Shown here: positions 1 to 8,200 of the stretch, one piece after another
How positions within the stretch are numbered: the stretch's first letter is position 1
Layout of the letters: the number at the start of each line of letters is the position of its first letter
Assembly (NCBI GenBank): GCA_964404765.1
Contig: CAYOLL010000113.1
Coordinates: 1-19,570, forward strand
Source of the DNA: CAYOLL01 sp964404765 [NCBI: uncultured Gemmatimonadota bacterium]
GTDB lineage: Bacteria > 4572-55
DNA length: 19,570 nt
Direction: 5' to 3'
Notes under the pieces: generated by a model
The model's database searches: none
What the model saw: the letters and a program-made list of their open reading frames with translations, nothing else
Told to the model about the DNA's origin: nothing
Made by a program: the position numbers and the translations under genes

Positions 1-69
1 TATGCAAAAATAAGTTTCACGACTTTTAGCCGCGCACGGGATCAGGAGGTCTGAACTTACAGGCGGAAA

Positions 70-157
70 CCTTCGCAAGGTTAGCCAACGATTATTGAGA
101 AGTTACCAAACAAAGGTAATTGCTCAAAAAGTGGTGGTAAACCTAACCTTGCGAAGG
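70..157. repeat. Concentric inverted-repeat (hairpin) element
   Basis: The outer arms are a perfect 15-bp inverted repeat: CCTTCGCAAGGTTAG at 70-84 and its complement at 143-157. Inside it, TTGAG (95-99) pairs with CTCAA (123-127), and TTACC (103-107) pairs with GGTAA (115-119), so all three stems are nested around one centre. The left arm is itself nearly palindromic (AACCTT-CGC-AAGGTT type). This is the layout of a small palindromic intergenic repeat or miniature mobile element. It lies downstream of the TrhA gene and could also fold in that gene's 3' transcript. Family membership cannot be judged without other genomic copies. Confidence 0.7.
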
Positions 158-174
158 CTTCAGTGCACGATTTC

Positions 175-198
175 AACAAAGCCCTTAGGGTCTTTGTT
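175..198 (-). terminator. Possible terminator of the recJ-yraN-trhA cluster
   Basis: Read on the minus strand, AACAAAG pairs with CTTTGTT and, past a bulged A, CCC pairs with GGG around a TAA loop. It lies 18 bases past the trhA stop codon. The following tract (TTTGTTG) is only weakly U-rich, so a rho-independent role is plausible but not certain. Confidence 0.4.
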
Positions 199-215
199 TA
201 TAGTCACTTAGATAG

Positions 216-887
216 CTACGGCAACACATAAAACAATATCGCAAAATAATGACAAATACTTCCGGCCAAAACAAATAAATGCCAGATCGCGTGATGATAC
301 GGCAGGCGATGCCACACATAAAAAATGATGCCGGCCGTATAAGCCAGACCGCCTACGCCAATCCAAATCAAGCCGCCGGTGTCAATAGTGGCAACCATTT
401 GTTTGAAAGCAAGCACCGACATCCAACCCATTGCCAAATAGAAAACAAGGGACAGCTTTTGGAATCGGTAAATAAATAAAATCTTAAAGATGATTCCCAG
501 AATCGTCAAGCCCCACAGGATGCCGAACAGCGTCCAGCCCCAAACGCCGCGCATGTTGACCAGCAAAAACGGCGTATACGTGCCGGCAATCAGCAAAAAA
601 ATAGCTGAATGGTCGATGATCTTAAAGACGTGCTTGACTTTTGGATTGGGCAGGCTGTGGTAGAGCGTCGAGGCCAGATACAGGATGATCAACGTGCTGC
701 CGTAAATGCTGAAGCTGACGATGTGCCACACGTTCCCATACAGAGAAGCCAGCACGACCAGCAGCGTCAACCCGGCGATGCTGAGACCGGCGCCGATGCC
801 GTGGGTAATGCTGTTTGCAATCTCTTCGCCTAAAGAATACATCTGCTGTCCGGCGGAAAGGCTCGATTTTTTCAGAGAAGCGACCAT
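216..887 (-). CDS. trhA: Hemolysin III / TrhA (PAQR-like) membrane protein
   Basis: Predicted 223-residue, roughly seven-helix inner-membrane protein of the hemolysin III/YqfA/TrhA family, distant relatives of PAQR receptors and linked in E. coli to membrane energy and lipid homeostasis. The family hallmarks are visible: an N-terminal helix with SITHGIGAG (about 26-34), LYH (75-77), DHSAI (92-96), and the C-terminal signature HHAIWHLFVLAGSICHY (about 198-214), whose histidines probably bind a metal. The frame stays open upstream to 977, but the ATG at 887 is preceded by AAAGGAG at good spacing, so I chose it. The longer form would also overlap yraN further. It is the third gene after recJ and yraN and starts 29 bases beyond the yraN stop. 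Actual haemolytic activity should not be assumed. Confidence 0.88.
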   Translation of the reverse strand: MVASLKKSSLSAGQQMYSLGEEIANSITHGIGAGLSIAGLTLLVVLASLYGNVWHIVSFSIYGSTLIILYLASTLYHSLPNPKVKHVFKIIDHSAIFLLIAGTYTPFLLVNMRGVWGWTLFGILWGLTILGIIFKILFIYRFQKLSLVFYLAMGWMSVLAFKQMVATIDTGGLIWIGVGGLAYTAGIIFYVWHRLPYHHAIWHLFVLAGSICHYFAILFYVLP

Positions 888-915
888 GCAGACTCCTTTT
901 TGCGCGAAAGCGCAT

Positions 916-1314
916 TCAAATCCGTAATGCGCGCAAGTCTTCCGGCGTGGCATAAAAGGCGGCCGAAAAATGTTCAACCTGCGGCGGCCGTGTTAAGGTA
1001 ACAGCCACTATGTCAAAGCGGCTGTCGGAGTCCATGCGCTGATGAATCGTCAAAAAACGAAAAGCCGCTTTAATAATTTGCCGCCGCTTGGCGGTGTTAA
1101 CAGCCGACTCCGGACGGGCAAAAGTAATGTTCTGACGCGCTTTGACTTCTACAAATACCAACATACTATCTTTTTCGACAATCAAATCAATCTCAGCATG
1201 ACCGGCATGGAAGTTCTTTTCCAGAACGCGATAGCCCTGACCGATTAGATATTCGGCGGCAATAGATTCGGCCAGGTCGCCGGTGACTTTAGTTGTCGGC
1301 TTAGATGTTGTCAT
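916..1314 (-). CDS. yraN: YraN family (UPF0102) endonuclease-like protein
   Basis: A 132-residue protein of the YraN/UPF0102 family, which has a PD-(D/E)XK nuclease-like fold and an uncertain cellular role, with DNA processing usually assumed. Visible features are the N-terminal GDLAE (12-16), AEIDLI with E41/D43, and FVEVKAR with E56 and K58, which together form the nuclease-like acidic/lysine core. Length is normal for the family. The start codon lies inside the 3' end of recJ (14-base overlap), so the two genes are probably co-transcribed and translationally coupled. Adjacency to recJ fits a DNA-repair-related job, but that is inference from context. Confidence 0.9.
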   Translation of the reverse strand: MTTSKPTTKVTGDLAESIAAEYLIGQGYRVLEKNFHAGHAEIDLIVEKDSMLVFVEVKARQNITFARPESAVNTAKRRQIIKAAFRFLTIHQRMDSDSRFDIVAVTLTRPPQVEHFSAAFYATPEDLRALRI

Positions 1315-3022
1315 TAAATTTTAAGCCTTTAATCCGTAGCTGTAGAGTGCGCCGGCCTTGCCACTCGTTTTCATCAATTACATAAGCCAGATTGAGGCGT
1401 GGTCGTTCGTATTGCAGCCGATCATAGTATTTATCGCTCATGTTATAAGCGATCGCTTCCAGTATTTGGGTCTTCTTGCGGACGCGAAATTTGAGATGAT
1501 TGGTGCCGACTACGCTGGGTGAACCAACCATTTCCAGACCACGGCTAAGAAAAACAGGCCGCATATTTTCCGGGCCAAAAGGCGAAAGCATATAGAAGGA
1601 ATCAACCAGGGCATCGTTAATTTCATCCAAATCCACTTCGCAATCAATATACAATTTTGGAATATAGTCATCTTCAGTCAACTTGTCGAAGGCAACGTGC
1701 TGCATAGCTTCGCGAAAGGCGTCAATTTTATCAGCTTTAATGGTTAAACCCGCGGCGTGTTTATGCCCGCCAAAACCAAGCAGATGCTCTTCACACTGTT
1801 TTAGCGCGGCAAACAGATGGAAGCCTTCTACACTGCGGGCCGAACCTTTGCCAATATGGGTTTCCGGATCAATAGAGATCATAATCGTCGGGCGATAAAA
1901 TTTTTCTACCAGGCGGGAAGCGACAATGCCGATTACACCCTGATGCCAGGATTCCGAAGCGAGTATCAAAGCTGTTGTTTTGTCAAGATCAATTTTTTCA
2001 TTAACCAATTGAACGGCTTCTTTAAAAGTATCTTCGTCAATACGGCGACGACGACGGTTTTTATCCTCTAAAATGCGGGCAATGTTCAGCGCCTGTTGCT
2101 TATTTTCGGTGGTAAAAAGTCGGACGGCCAATTGTGCATCGCCTAATCGGCCAACGGCGTTGATACGCGGCGCTAAGATAAACACAAGCTTGCCGCTGGT
2201 CAAGCTGTGGCCACGCAGACCGGTTATATCCATCAAAGCTTCGAAGCCTGGATTAAGCCCTTCTTCTAATTTTTGAATGCCAAAGCGGGATAAAACGCGG
2301 TTTTCATGCGTCATGGGTACTAAATCCGCCACACTGCCCATCGCGACTAAATCCAGATAGGGCGCTAAATCATCCAGCGTATGGCCTGTCGCATAAAAAA
2401 GACCTTGTACTAACTTGAACGTAACGCCTACGCCCGCCAAATAATAGGCCGGGCTGCTTTCCGGCAGCAGCTTTGGATTAATAATCGCATATCCAACCAA
2501 ATTATCGCTTTGCACTTCATGATGATCTGTGACGATGGTATCAATGCCCATCCGCTCGGCCAAGTGAATTTCGTTGGAGGCGGTAATGCCGCAATCGACG
2601 GTGATCATCACCTTGCAGCCGCGGCGGACGGCTTCGGCCACGCTTTGCTCGGACAGGCCGTAGCCGCTGTTCAGACGATTGGGGATGTAATACGAAACGC
2701 GAGCGCCAAGTCGCTTGAGCGCCAAATAGAGCAGCGAGGTCGAGGTGACGCCGTCAACATCATAATCGCCATGAATCATGATGTGCTCATTTTCTTTAAT
2801 GGCGGTTAAGATACGATCCACGGCTTTTTGCATGTGCGAAAAAATGCTCGGATCGGTTACATCGGACATTTTTGGCCGTAAAAATGTGCTGGCGGCCTCA
2901 GTTGAGGTTATATTTCGTTGTAGCAGAATTTTGGCAATCAACAGAGGAATGTCTAATTCAGCGGCTAAACGTGTGGCATGTTCAAGCGGGGGAGCTTCGA
3001 CGAGAATCCATTTCTTTTCCAT
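1301..3022 (-). CDS. recJ: Single-stranded-DNA-specific exonuclease RecJ
   Basis: A 573-residue 5'-3' ssDNA exonuclease of the DHH superfamily, acting in recombination (RecF pathway), mismatch repair and base-excision repair in the cytoplasm. Catalytic motifs are all present: DYDVDG at 86-91, TVDCG at 141-145, DHH at 166-168, PRINAVGR at 285-292, and in the DHHA1 domain GSARSVEGFH (393-402) and GGHKHAAG (418-425). The C-terminal OB-like part follows. Length matches E. coli RecJ. The ATG at 3022 has AAAGGA about 10 bases upstream. Two nearby ATGs (3029, 3033) are out of frame. It begins about 50 bases beyond the 3' end of rnpB on the same strand, so it may be read from the rnpB promoter, and it leads the yraN-trhA cluster. 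Confidence 0.96.
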   Translation of the reverse strand: MEKKWILVEAPPLEHATRLAAELDIPLLIAKILLQRNITSTEAASTFLRPKMSDVTDPSIFSHMQKAVDRILTAIKENEHIMIHGDYDVDGVTSTSLLYLALKRLGARVSYYIPNRLNSGYGLSEQSVAEAVRRGCKVMITVDCGITASNEIHLAERMGIDTIVTDHHEVQSDNLVGYAIINPKLLPESSPAYYLAGVGVTFKLVQGLFYATGHTLDDLAPYLDLVAMGSVADLVPMTHENRVLSRFGIQKLEEGLNPGFEALMDITGLRGHSLTSGKLVFILAPRINAVGRLGDAQLAVRLFTTENKQQALNIARILEDKNRRRRRIDEDTFKEAVQLVNEKIDLDKTTALILASESWHQGVIGIVASRLVEKFYRPTIMISIDPETHIGKGSARSVEGFHLFAALKQCEEHLLGFGGHKHAAGLTIKADKIDAFREAMQHVAFDKLTEDDYIPKLYIDCEVDLDEINDALVDSFYMLSPFGPENMRPVFLSRGLEMVGSPSVVGTNHLKFRVRKKTQILEAIAYNMSDKYYDRLQYERPRLNLAYVIDENEWQGRRTLQLRIKGLKFNDNI

Positions 3023-3074
3023 GATCCATGCATCCTTTTTTTAAAAAGGTAAAAAGAGGATGATGGATACGATT

Positions 3075-3545
3075 GGCCGTTAAGCAGGTCGTAAGCCGAG
3101 TTCTGTCGCCCCATTATTCGAAAAAAATTATGGAACGGATGGCCATTTCTCTGGGGAACAAATCACTCTGTTCCTCAAGCGACCAAACCCGGGAATCTGG
3201 GAGCGGGCCGCTCCTGTCTCGTACAGAGAACATTCCCCTATTCGATCTTGCTCCAAAATGAGGCTTGCCTTGCCCTTAAGAATTACTTCAAAAGGCGGTG
3301 CGCTTTTACCGCACCATTTCACCCGTGCTCAATAAGCGCAGGACAACCCCGGACGTTTGTCAAGCTGTAATAAAACAGCCCGACGCTATCCGGCGTTTTA
3401 TTACTGCCGGTGAGCGGTGTCTTTTCTGTGGCACTTTCTTTGGGATTACTCCCACCTCGCGTTACGAGGCATTTTGCCCTGTGGAGCTCGGACTTTCCTC
3501 AAATGAAAATCTTCATTTGCGACCATCAAACCTGCTTAACGTGCC
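3075..3545 (-). ncRNA. rnpB: RNase P RNA (bacterial type A)
   Basis: Catalytic RNA that matures the 5' ends of tRNAs together with the RnpA protein. On the minus strand the 5' conserved core GAGGAAAGTCCGAGC begins at 3500, followed by AGTGCCACAGAAA (near 3437-3425), GGGTGAAATGGTGCGGTAA with GCGCACC (near 3328-3296), and the 3' core ACAGAACTCGGCTTACG (near 3108-3092). The ends form a perfect 11-bp P1 helix: CGTTAAGCAGG at 3541-3531 pairs with CCTGCTTAACG at 3088-3078. At about 470 nt it is longer than E. coli M1 RNA (377 nt). The extra length lies in the variable middle (P12-like) and 3'-proximal regions. Exact 5' and 3' ends are estimates from P1. Confidence 0.93.
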
Positions 3546-3589
3546 TCATTTCGTTCTCTTTCTAAAGAAAAACGATTTTCATATCCATC

Positions 3590-3595
3590 ATTATA
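3590..3595 (-). promoter_or_regulatory. Candidate -10 box for rnpB
   Basis: A perfect TATAAT on the minus strand, about 45-50 bases upstream of the predicted RNase P RNA 5' end. No good -35 hexamer lies at the right spacing (best is CTGTAA 16 bases upstream, 3 of 6 matches), so this is a weak call. If used, transcription would start near 3583 and leave a short 5' leader to be removed. Confidence 0.35.
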
Positions 3596-3599
3596 TTTA

Positions 3600-3866
3600 A
3601 GAAAAACTATTTACAGGAGATGGACCGAAGAGGCGCTTAAGCGAGTAAAAACACAAGCGCCCCAAAAAGATAGACCGCACAGTCTTTTGGGGTTAGACGT
3701 CAATAAAAGTCAGAAGGTGTGGCGTCTTTAGACGGTCTATTATTGCCTGATTTGGACAAATCTCTTCTATCCAAACCAATCGTTTTTGAAAAAGATATTA
3801 CGTTGCAGTTTTTATGGCAGAGACTCCATAGAATTGACAGCACAATGTTCTACTAATTCGGCGCTG
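3600..3866. other. Gene-free gap with several stem-loops, possible pseudoknot
   Basis: No convincing protein gene lies between the zinc-ribbon gene and rnpB. The gap contains stems GGCGCTT/AAGCGCC (3632-3638 with 3655-3661), CCCCAAAA/TTTTGGGG (3660-3667 with 3685-3692), AGACG/CGTCT (3695-3699 with 3723-3727), TTTGGA/TCCAAA (3751-3756 with 3770-3775) and TTGACAGC/GCTGTCAA (3834-3841 with 3863-3870). ATAGACCG (3670-3677), in the loop of the second stem, is complementary to CGGTCTAT (3733-3740), which would make a pseudoknot. The last stem overlaps the stop codon of the zinc-ribbon gene. No tmRNA, SRP RNA or 6S hallmarks were recognised. Confidence 0.4.
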
Positions 3867-4586
3867 TCAAACGAATCGCGAACTTTCTTCCGGCCAATAA
3901 ACAAGCCGGCCACAGCCCTCGCAAGTCAGCAAACGGTCGCGCATTCGGGCCATATTAATCATTTGGGGCGGCAAAGCGCGATAACAGCCACTGCAAGCGC
4001 CTTTTTTAACGGGAGCGACTACCGGCGTACGAGACCGCCAAATTCGATTGTACTGACTTAAAATGTCCGGCTTGACATTTAGCATGACTTTTTTGCGATC
4101 CTCGTACTTTTGCTTAAGCGTGCTATCAATGGAATCGTACTGCACCTGGATGACTTGCTTTTTCGTCTTGAAACTTGCCACATTTTCCGTAACCGTTTTT
4201 TCTAAAGTTTCGATCGTTTTAATCTTAGCTTCAATTTTATCCATAACACTCAAGATTTCTTCTTCCATATTGGCGCTTTTACGGCGTTCGGCATCGATTT
4301 CGTGTTGGAGAGCGGTATATTCGCGGGCAGTTGTCACTTCTACTAATTGTTCTTCGAAGTTGACGCGGGCGCTTTCAGAAATGGAGAGTTCACGCTCGAT
4401 ACGTCGCTTGTCTTTTTGCAGATTTTCCAGTTGCTCGCGTTCAGAATTCAACTGCTTCTCCAGTTGTTCAATTTGCTCGTCAAGTTCTGCGATTTGACGG
4501 GGCAGTTCGTCGCGTGCTTTTTCGTTTTCTCTAATGCCCTCGTCAACTTTTTGCAATTCAAGCAATGCTTCCAAAGTCTCAGTCAT
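3867..4586 (-). CDS. C4-type zinc-ribbon coiled-coil protein (CT398/CdsZ-like)
   Basis: A 239-residue protein in which residues about 5-165 are strongly heptad-like, rich in Glu, Lys, Gln and Leu (long antiparallel coiled coil). A C-terminal zinc ribbon follows with CSGC (198-201) and CEGC (222-225) and the conserved LPPQ-x-IN segment between them. This is the architecture of the widespread zf-RING_7/CT398 family. In Chlamydia the homologue has been reported to bind sigma-54 and secretion components, but the general role is not settled. The ATG has AGAGGGG about 4 bases upstream. The gene is commonly found next to rnpB in many phyla, as here. It lies downstream of the two tRNA genes but is separated from them by a terminator. 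Confidence 0.88.
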   Translation of the reverse strand: MTETLEALLELQKVDEGIRENEKARDELPRQIAELDEQIEQLEKQLNSEREQLENLQKDKRRIERELSISESARVNFEEQLVEVTTAREYTALQHEIDAERRKSANMEEEILSVMDKIEAKIKTIETLEKTVTENVASFKTKKQVIQVQYDSIDSTLKQKYEDRKKVMLNVKPDILSQYNRIWRSRTPVVAPVKKGACSGCYRALPPQMINMARMRDRLLTCEGCGRLVYWPEESSRFV

Positions 4587-4623
4587 GATCCCCTCTTACC
4601 GTTTTGGGTTAGCCCCATCAGCA

Positions 4624-4664
4624 TAAAAAAAAAGTGCGCCGGCTTCCTCAACCGACACACTTTT
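4624..4664 (-). terminator. Rho-independent terminator of the tRNA transcript
   Basis: On the minus strand AAAAGTG (4664-4658) pairs with CACTTTT (4636-4630), with an inner CGG/CCG stem and a small internal loop. It is followed by a run of T. It stands about 100 bases downstream of tRNA-Val and just upstream of the zinc-ribbon gene start, so it separates the two transcription units. Confidence 0.75.
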
Positions 4665-4763
4665 GCTTATCTTTTCGCGTCGTATTTAGGCTGATATGGG
4701 CTTACAGCCGCAATTATTGATGTCCAGAAAACCTTTCGCATACGCATTTTTTTATTTTAAAGA

Positions 4764-4839
4764 TGGTGGGCGAAACAGGGATCGAACCTGTGACCTCTGG
4801 TTTGTGACACCAGCGCTCTCCCAACTGAGCTATTCGCCC
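4764..4839 (-). tRNA. tRNA-Val (anticodon CAC)
   Basis: Complete cloverleaf on the minus strand: acceptor GGGCGAA pairs with TTCGCCC, the D-arm is GCTCAGTTGGGAGAGC, the anticodon stem is CTGGT/ACCAG with loop GTCACAA (T33, anticodon CAC), and the T-arm contains GGTTCGATCC. The discriminator is A and the 3' CCA is encoded (4766-4764). The anticodon reads GUG valine codons. The sequence GTGAC visible on the plus strand is not a His anticodon, because the gene is on the other strand. Confidence 0.93.
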
Positions 4840-4858
4840 ATCCGTCATATATTATATT

Positions 4859-4935
4859 TGGTGGGCCCACCTGGGTTCGAACCAGGGACCAACCGGTTAT
4901 GAGCCGGTAGCTCTAACCAACTGAGCTATGGGCCC
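4859..4935 (-). tRNA. tRNA with CAT anticodon (Ile2 or elongator Met)
   Basis: Complete cloverleaf on the minus strand: acceptor GGGCCCA/TGGGCCC, D-arm GCTCAGTTGGTTAGAGC, anticodon stem ACCGG/CCGGT with loop CTCATAA (anticodon CAT), T-arm with GGTTCGAACC, and encoded CCA. It is not an initiator tRNA, because the 1-72 pair is G-C and the anticodon stem lacks the three G-C run. C4-G69 and C5-G68 pairs and the GGCTCATAACC anticodon arm resemble lysidine-modified tRNA-Ile2, so Ile2 is slightly favoured over elongator Met. It is first in the tRNA-CAT - tRNA-Val transcript. Confidence 0.9.
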
Positions 4936-4951
4936 GTTAGCATCGTAAATC

Positions 4952-4980
4952 ATAATACGGCTTTTACGACGTGATGTCAA
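4952..4980 (-). promoter_or_regulatory. Sigma-70-type promoter of the tRNA pair
   Basis: On the minus strand TTGACA (4980-4975) and TATTAT (4957-4952) are separated by exactly 17 bases. Transcription would start near 4945, about 10 bases before the tRNA-CAT 5' end. This is the best consensus promoter in the window and suits a strongly expressed tRNA unit. Confidence 0.85.
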
Positions 4981-5096
4981 GAAATTTTTAGATTGACCTG
5001 CCGTTTCGTTACAATTCTTTGTTCCGATGTCAACCGACGGGTCGCTTTTAGCGCGTATTCGTTCAGTCCTAACCCGGACAAGCCGGAAGCAAAAGT

Positions 5097-5129
5097 AGAT
5101 ATGACATTTCTTGAAGAAATGTCATATCT
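5097..5129 (-). terminator. Terminator of secA (long perfect hairpin)
   Basis: Perfect 16-bp inverted repeat, 5097-5112 with 5114-5129, centred on 5113 (AGATATGACATTTCTT and its complement). It lies about 80-110 bases past the secA stop codon. On the minus strand it is followed by TACTTTTG, a modest U tract. It could also act as a processing or 3'-protecting hairpin. Confidence 0.6.
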
Positions 5130-5205
5130 TGCTCGGAAATTTTTGCCAAAAAAGCAAAGATTTGACTTGTTAGATAGATACTAAAATTATGGGATGATTT
5201 AACTC

Positions 5206-8200
5206 TTAAACCGGTTGCGTCGCATCTTTTTTCGCGCAGCAATTTTTATATTTCTTGCCGCTGCCGCATGAGCAGGGGTCGTTTCGACCGATACGCGGCT
5301 CCTGGCGTACAATCGGCTTTTGCTTGCGCGGCTCGCCTGCTTCAGGGGCATTCGTCACGGTGCGCTGATTTGCCTGATTTTCTTCAGGCGCTCTTTCCAG
5401 ATTGTAGGCGTTATAAGCTTCGTGACGCGCCTGTACATTCCGGGCTTGCACTTGCTCACGTTGCCGGCGCTGCTCTTGCAAAATTGCATCCTGAGTTCGT
5501 GGAATTAGCGCTAATGTTGACTTCTTTATATCCATTAGCAGTTCGGTAAACAGTTTAAAGCTTTCTGTTTTATACTCAATCAGCGGATCGCGCTGGCCAT
5601 AGGCGCGTAAGCTAATGCCCTCTTTAAGTTGATCCATTTCATATAGATGATCACGCCATTTTTCGTCTATTACCTGTAACAGGCGGTAGCGTTCGATTTT
5701 ACGGATCATCTCTTCGCCCGTTTGCACTTCACGCGCTTCATATAGCTTTTTAATGTTTTCAACAATTTCATCCAACAGCCCATCACGGCTAAAACCGGCG
5801 CGATCCTCTAAGCTAATAAATGCCTGGGTGGATGTTAGAAAAATACGTCCGACTTCAGCATCTAAACCGTCCCAATCCCATTCTTCGGCATAGGTTTTCG
5901 GATCTGTATACTCTTCGATAATATCCGCCACGACTTCGTCGATAATTTCAAAAATATAATCCCGCATGTTCTCGCCTTGCAAAACATGAGAGCGAATATC
6001 ATAAATAACTTCGCGCTGCGAATTCATCACATTATCATATTCCAGCAAGCGCTTGCGAGTGCCAAAATTACGCTCTTCCACTTTCTTTTGGGCGGTTTCA
6101 ATGGCGTTGGTAATCATCGAATGGGTGATGACTTCGTTTTCTTCAGCGCCTAATTTATCTAAAAAGCCGGCGACTCGTTCGGAAATGAATAAGCGCATCA
6201 AGTCGTCTTCTAAGGATAAAAAGAAACGCGACGAGCCGGGATCACCTTGCCGGCCGGCACGTCCACGCAATTGTCGATCAATCCGCCGCGACTCGTGCCG
6301 CTCGGTGCCGATAATATGCAGTCCTCCGACATCCGCCACGCCCGGTCCCAGTTTAATGTCCGTGCCACGCCCGGCCATATTTGTGGCGATTGTTACTGCG
6401 CCCCGTTCGCCGGCTTTGGCAATGATTTCGGCTTCCTGCTGATGGTATTTTGCATTAAGAATATTATACGGGATTTTGTATCGCGCCAGCATTCGACCAA
6501 GTGTTTCAGAAACTTCTACGGACACCGTGCCGACTAGTACCGGTCGTCCCTGTTTGTGCATATCTTGAATTTCCTGAATGACCGCGTTGAATTTTTCGCG
6601 CTTGGTACGGTAGATGTGGTCGTCAAAATCCTTGCGAGATATTGGCTTATTGGTCGGGACGACGGTTACCGGCAGCTTGTAGATTTGAAAAAACTCACTT
6701 TCCTCTGTAATCGCCGTACCGGTCATTCCGGCGAGCTTATGATACATTCGGAAGAAGTTTTGAATGGTGATTGTGGCCAAGGTTTGCGTTTCGGCCTCGA
6801 TGGTCACATTTTCTTTAGCTTCCAATGCTTGATGCAAGCCATCGCTGTAACGTCGCCCGGGCATCATGCGTCCGGTGAACTGGTCTACGATAATAACTTT
6901 ATTTTCTTGCACGACATAATCGACATCTTTTTCAAATAGCGTGTAAGCCCGCAATAATTGATGGATATTATGCAGTTTTTCGCTTTGCAGCGCATAATCC
7001 CGATTCAATTTTTCAAGTTCCTCTTGTTTTTGCTCCGGCGTCAGGTCTTCGTCACCTTGAATTTTGGAAACTTCCATGCTTAAATCGGGCAGGACAAAGA
7101 AGCGGCGGTCTTCGCCTCGCGCTAAAAAGTCGATACCCTTTTCGGTAATTTCCACACTGTTATTTTTTTCGTCAATAGCAAAGTATAGTTCGTCATCAAT
7201 CTCGTGCATGCGTTTATCCATCATGTATTCATTTTCGACTTGCTGCACCAGCTTTTTGACGCCTGTTTCTTTGTACATCTTCTGTAGCTTTTTGTTTTTA
7301 GGCGCGCCGCGACTGGCCCGCAAAATCTCGACTCCGGCCTCGTCGTCTTTATCGGGTTCCGCCAGCAAAAGTTCGCCTTTATGCAAAATTCGATTAACTA
7401 ACAGTGTTTGTTCATTCCATACTTTATAGACGCGCGGTTTTAGCTCATCGTATAAATTGTTCGAGTGGTCAACGGCGCCGGATATAATCAGCGGCGTGCG
7501 AGCTTCATCCACTAATACGGAGTCTACTTCGTCCACAATGGCATAGTGAAAGCCACGCTGGACCATGTTTTCCTGAGAGCCTGCCATATTGTCATAAAGA
7601 TAGTCAAAACCAAATTGGGCGTTTGTCCCATACAAAATATCACAGTAATAAGCTTCACGTCGCGAGCACGCGGTTAGTTTTATGCCTAAATTTGGGTCAA
7701 GTGTGACTTTAAAAGCATTGTCATCACTGCTGCGGTCTTGAATAACTGCGACAGTCAGGCCTAATTCTAAATACAAGCGGCCCATCCAGCAGGCATCGCG
7801 CCGGGCTAAATAATCGTTTACCGTAACAATGTGAACACCTTTTTTAGACAGGGCATTCAAATATACCGGCATCGTTCCAACTAAGGTTTTGCCTTCGCCG
7901 GTGGCCATTTCGGCAATATGACCGTTATGCAGCGCAATGCCACCAATTAACTGGACATCGAACGGCACCATATTCCACACGGCTTCCTGGTTCAGGATGA
8001 AGTATTTCGTATCTTTTAGACGGCGGCAAACTTCTTTGACCACCGCAAAAGCTTCCGGTAAAATATCGTCTTCAACTTCGTCGGCGTTTAAGCGTTCAAA
8101 AAATTCTTGTGTCTTTCCCTTCAGCTTTTCGTCCGATAGGGATTGATATTCGTTAAAATGGGCATTAATTTCTTCAATAATCGGCATTACTTTTTTAATG

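Noticed and set aside
3298-3600. Open frames over the RNase P RNA region
   Set aside because: The sequence is explained by conserved RNase P RNA cores and the P1 helix; the frames are by-products.
3600-3866. tmRNA, SRP RNA or 6S RNA in the structured gap
   Set aside because: No tRNA-like ends with a T-loop TTCGA, no SRP GGAAG core motif and no long single hairpin with a central bubble were found.
4063-4497. A 144-codon open frame on the plus strand opposite the zinc-ribbon gene
   Set aside because: It is Ser/Leu/Cys-rich shadow translation of the antisense coiled coil, with no family motifs; the minus-strand gene has clear zinc-ribbon cysteines and an SD site.
4800-4815. Possible His anticodon (GTG) in the first tRNA
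   Set aside because: The gene is on the minus strand; there the 7-base loop GTCACAA with T33 gives anticodon CAC, which is Val.
4993-5184. A 63-codon plus-strand open frame upstream of the tRNA promoter
   Set aside because: No SD site or known domain, and it runs through the perfect secA terminator hairpin.
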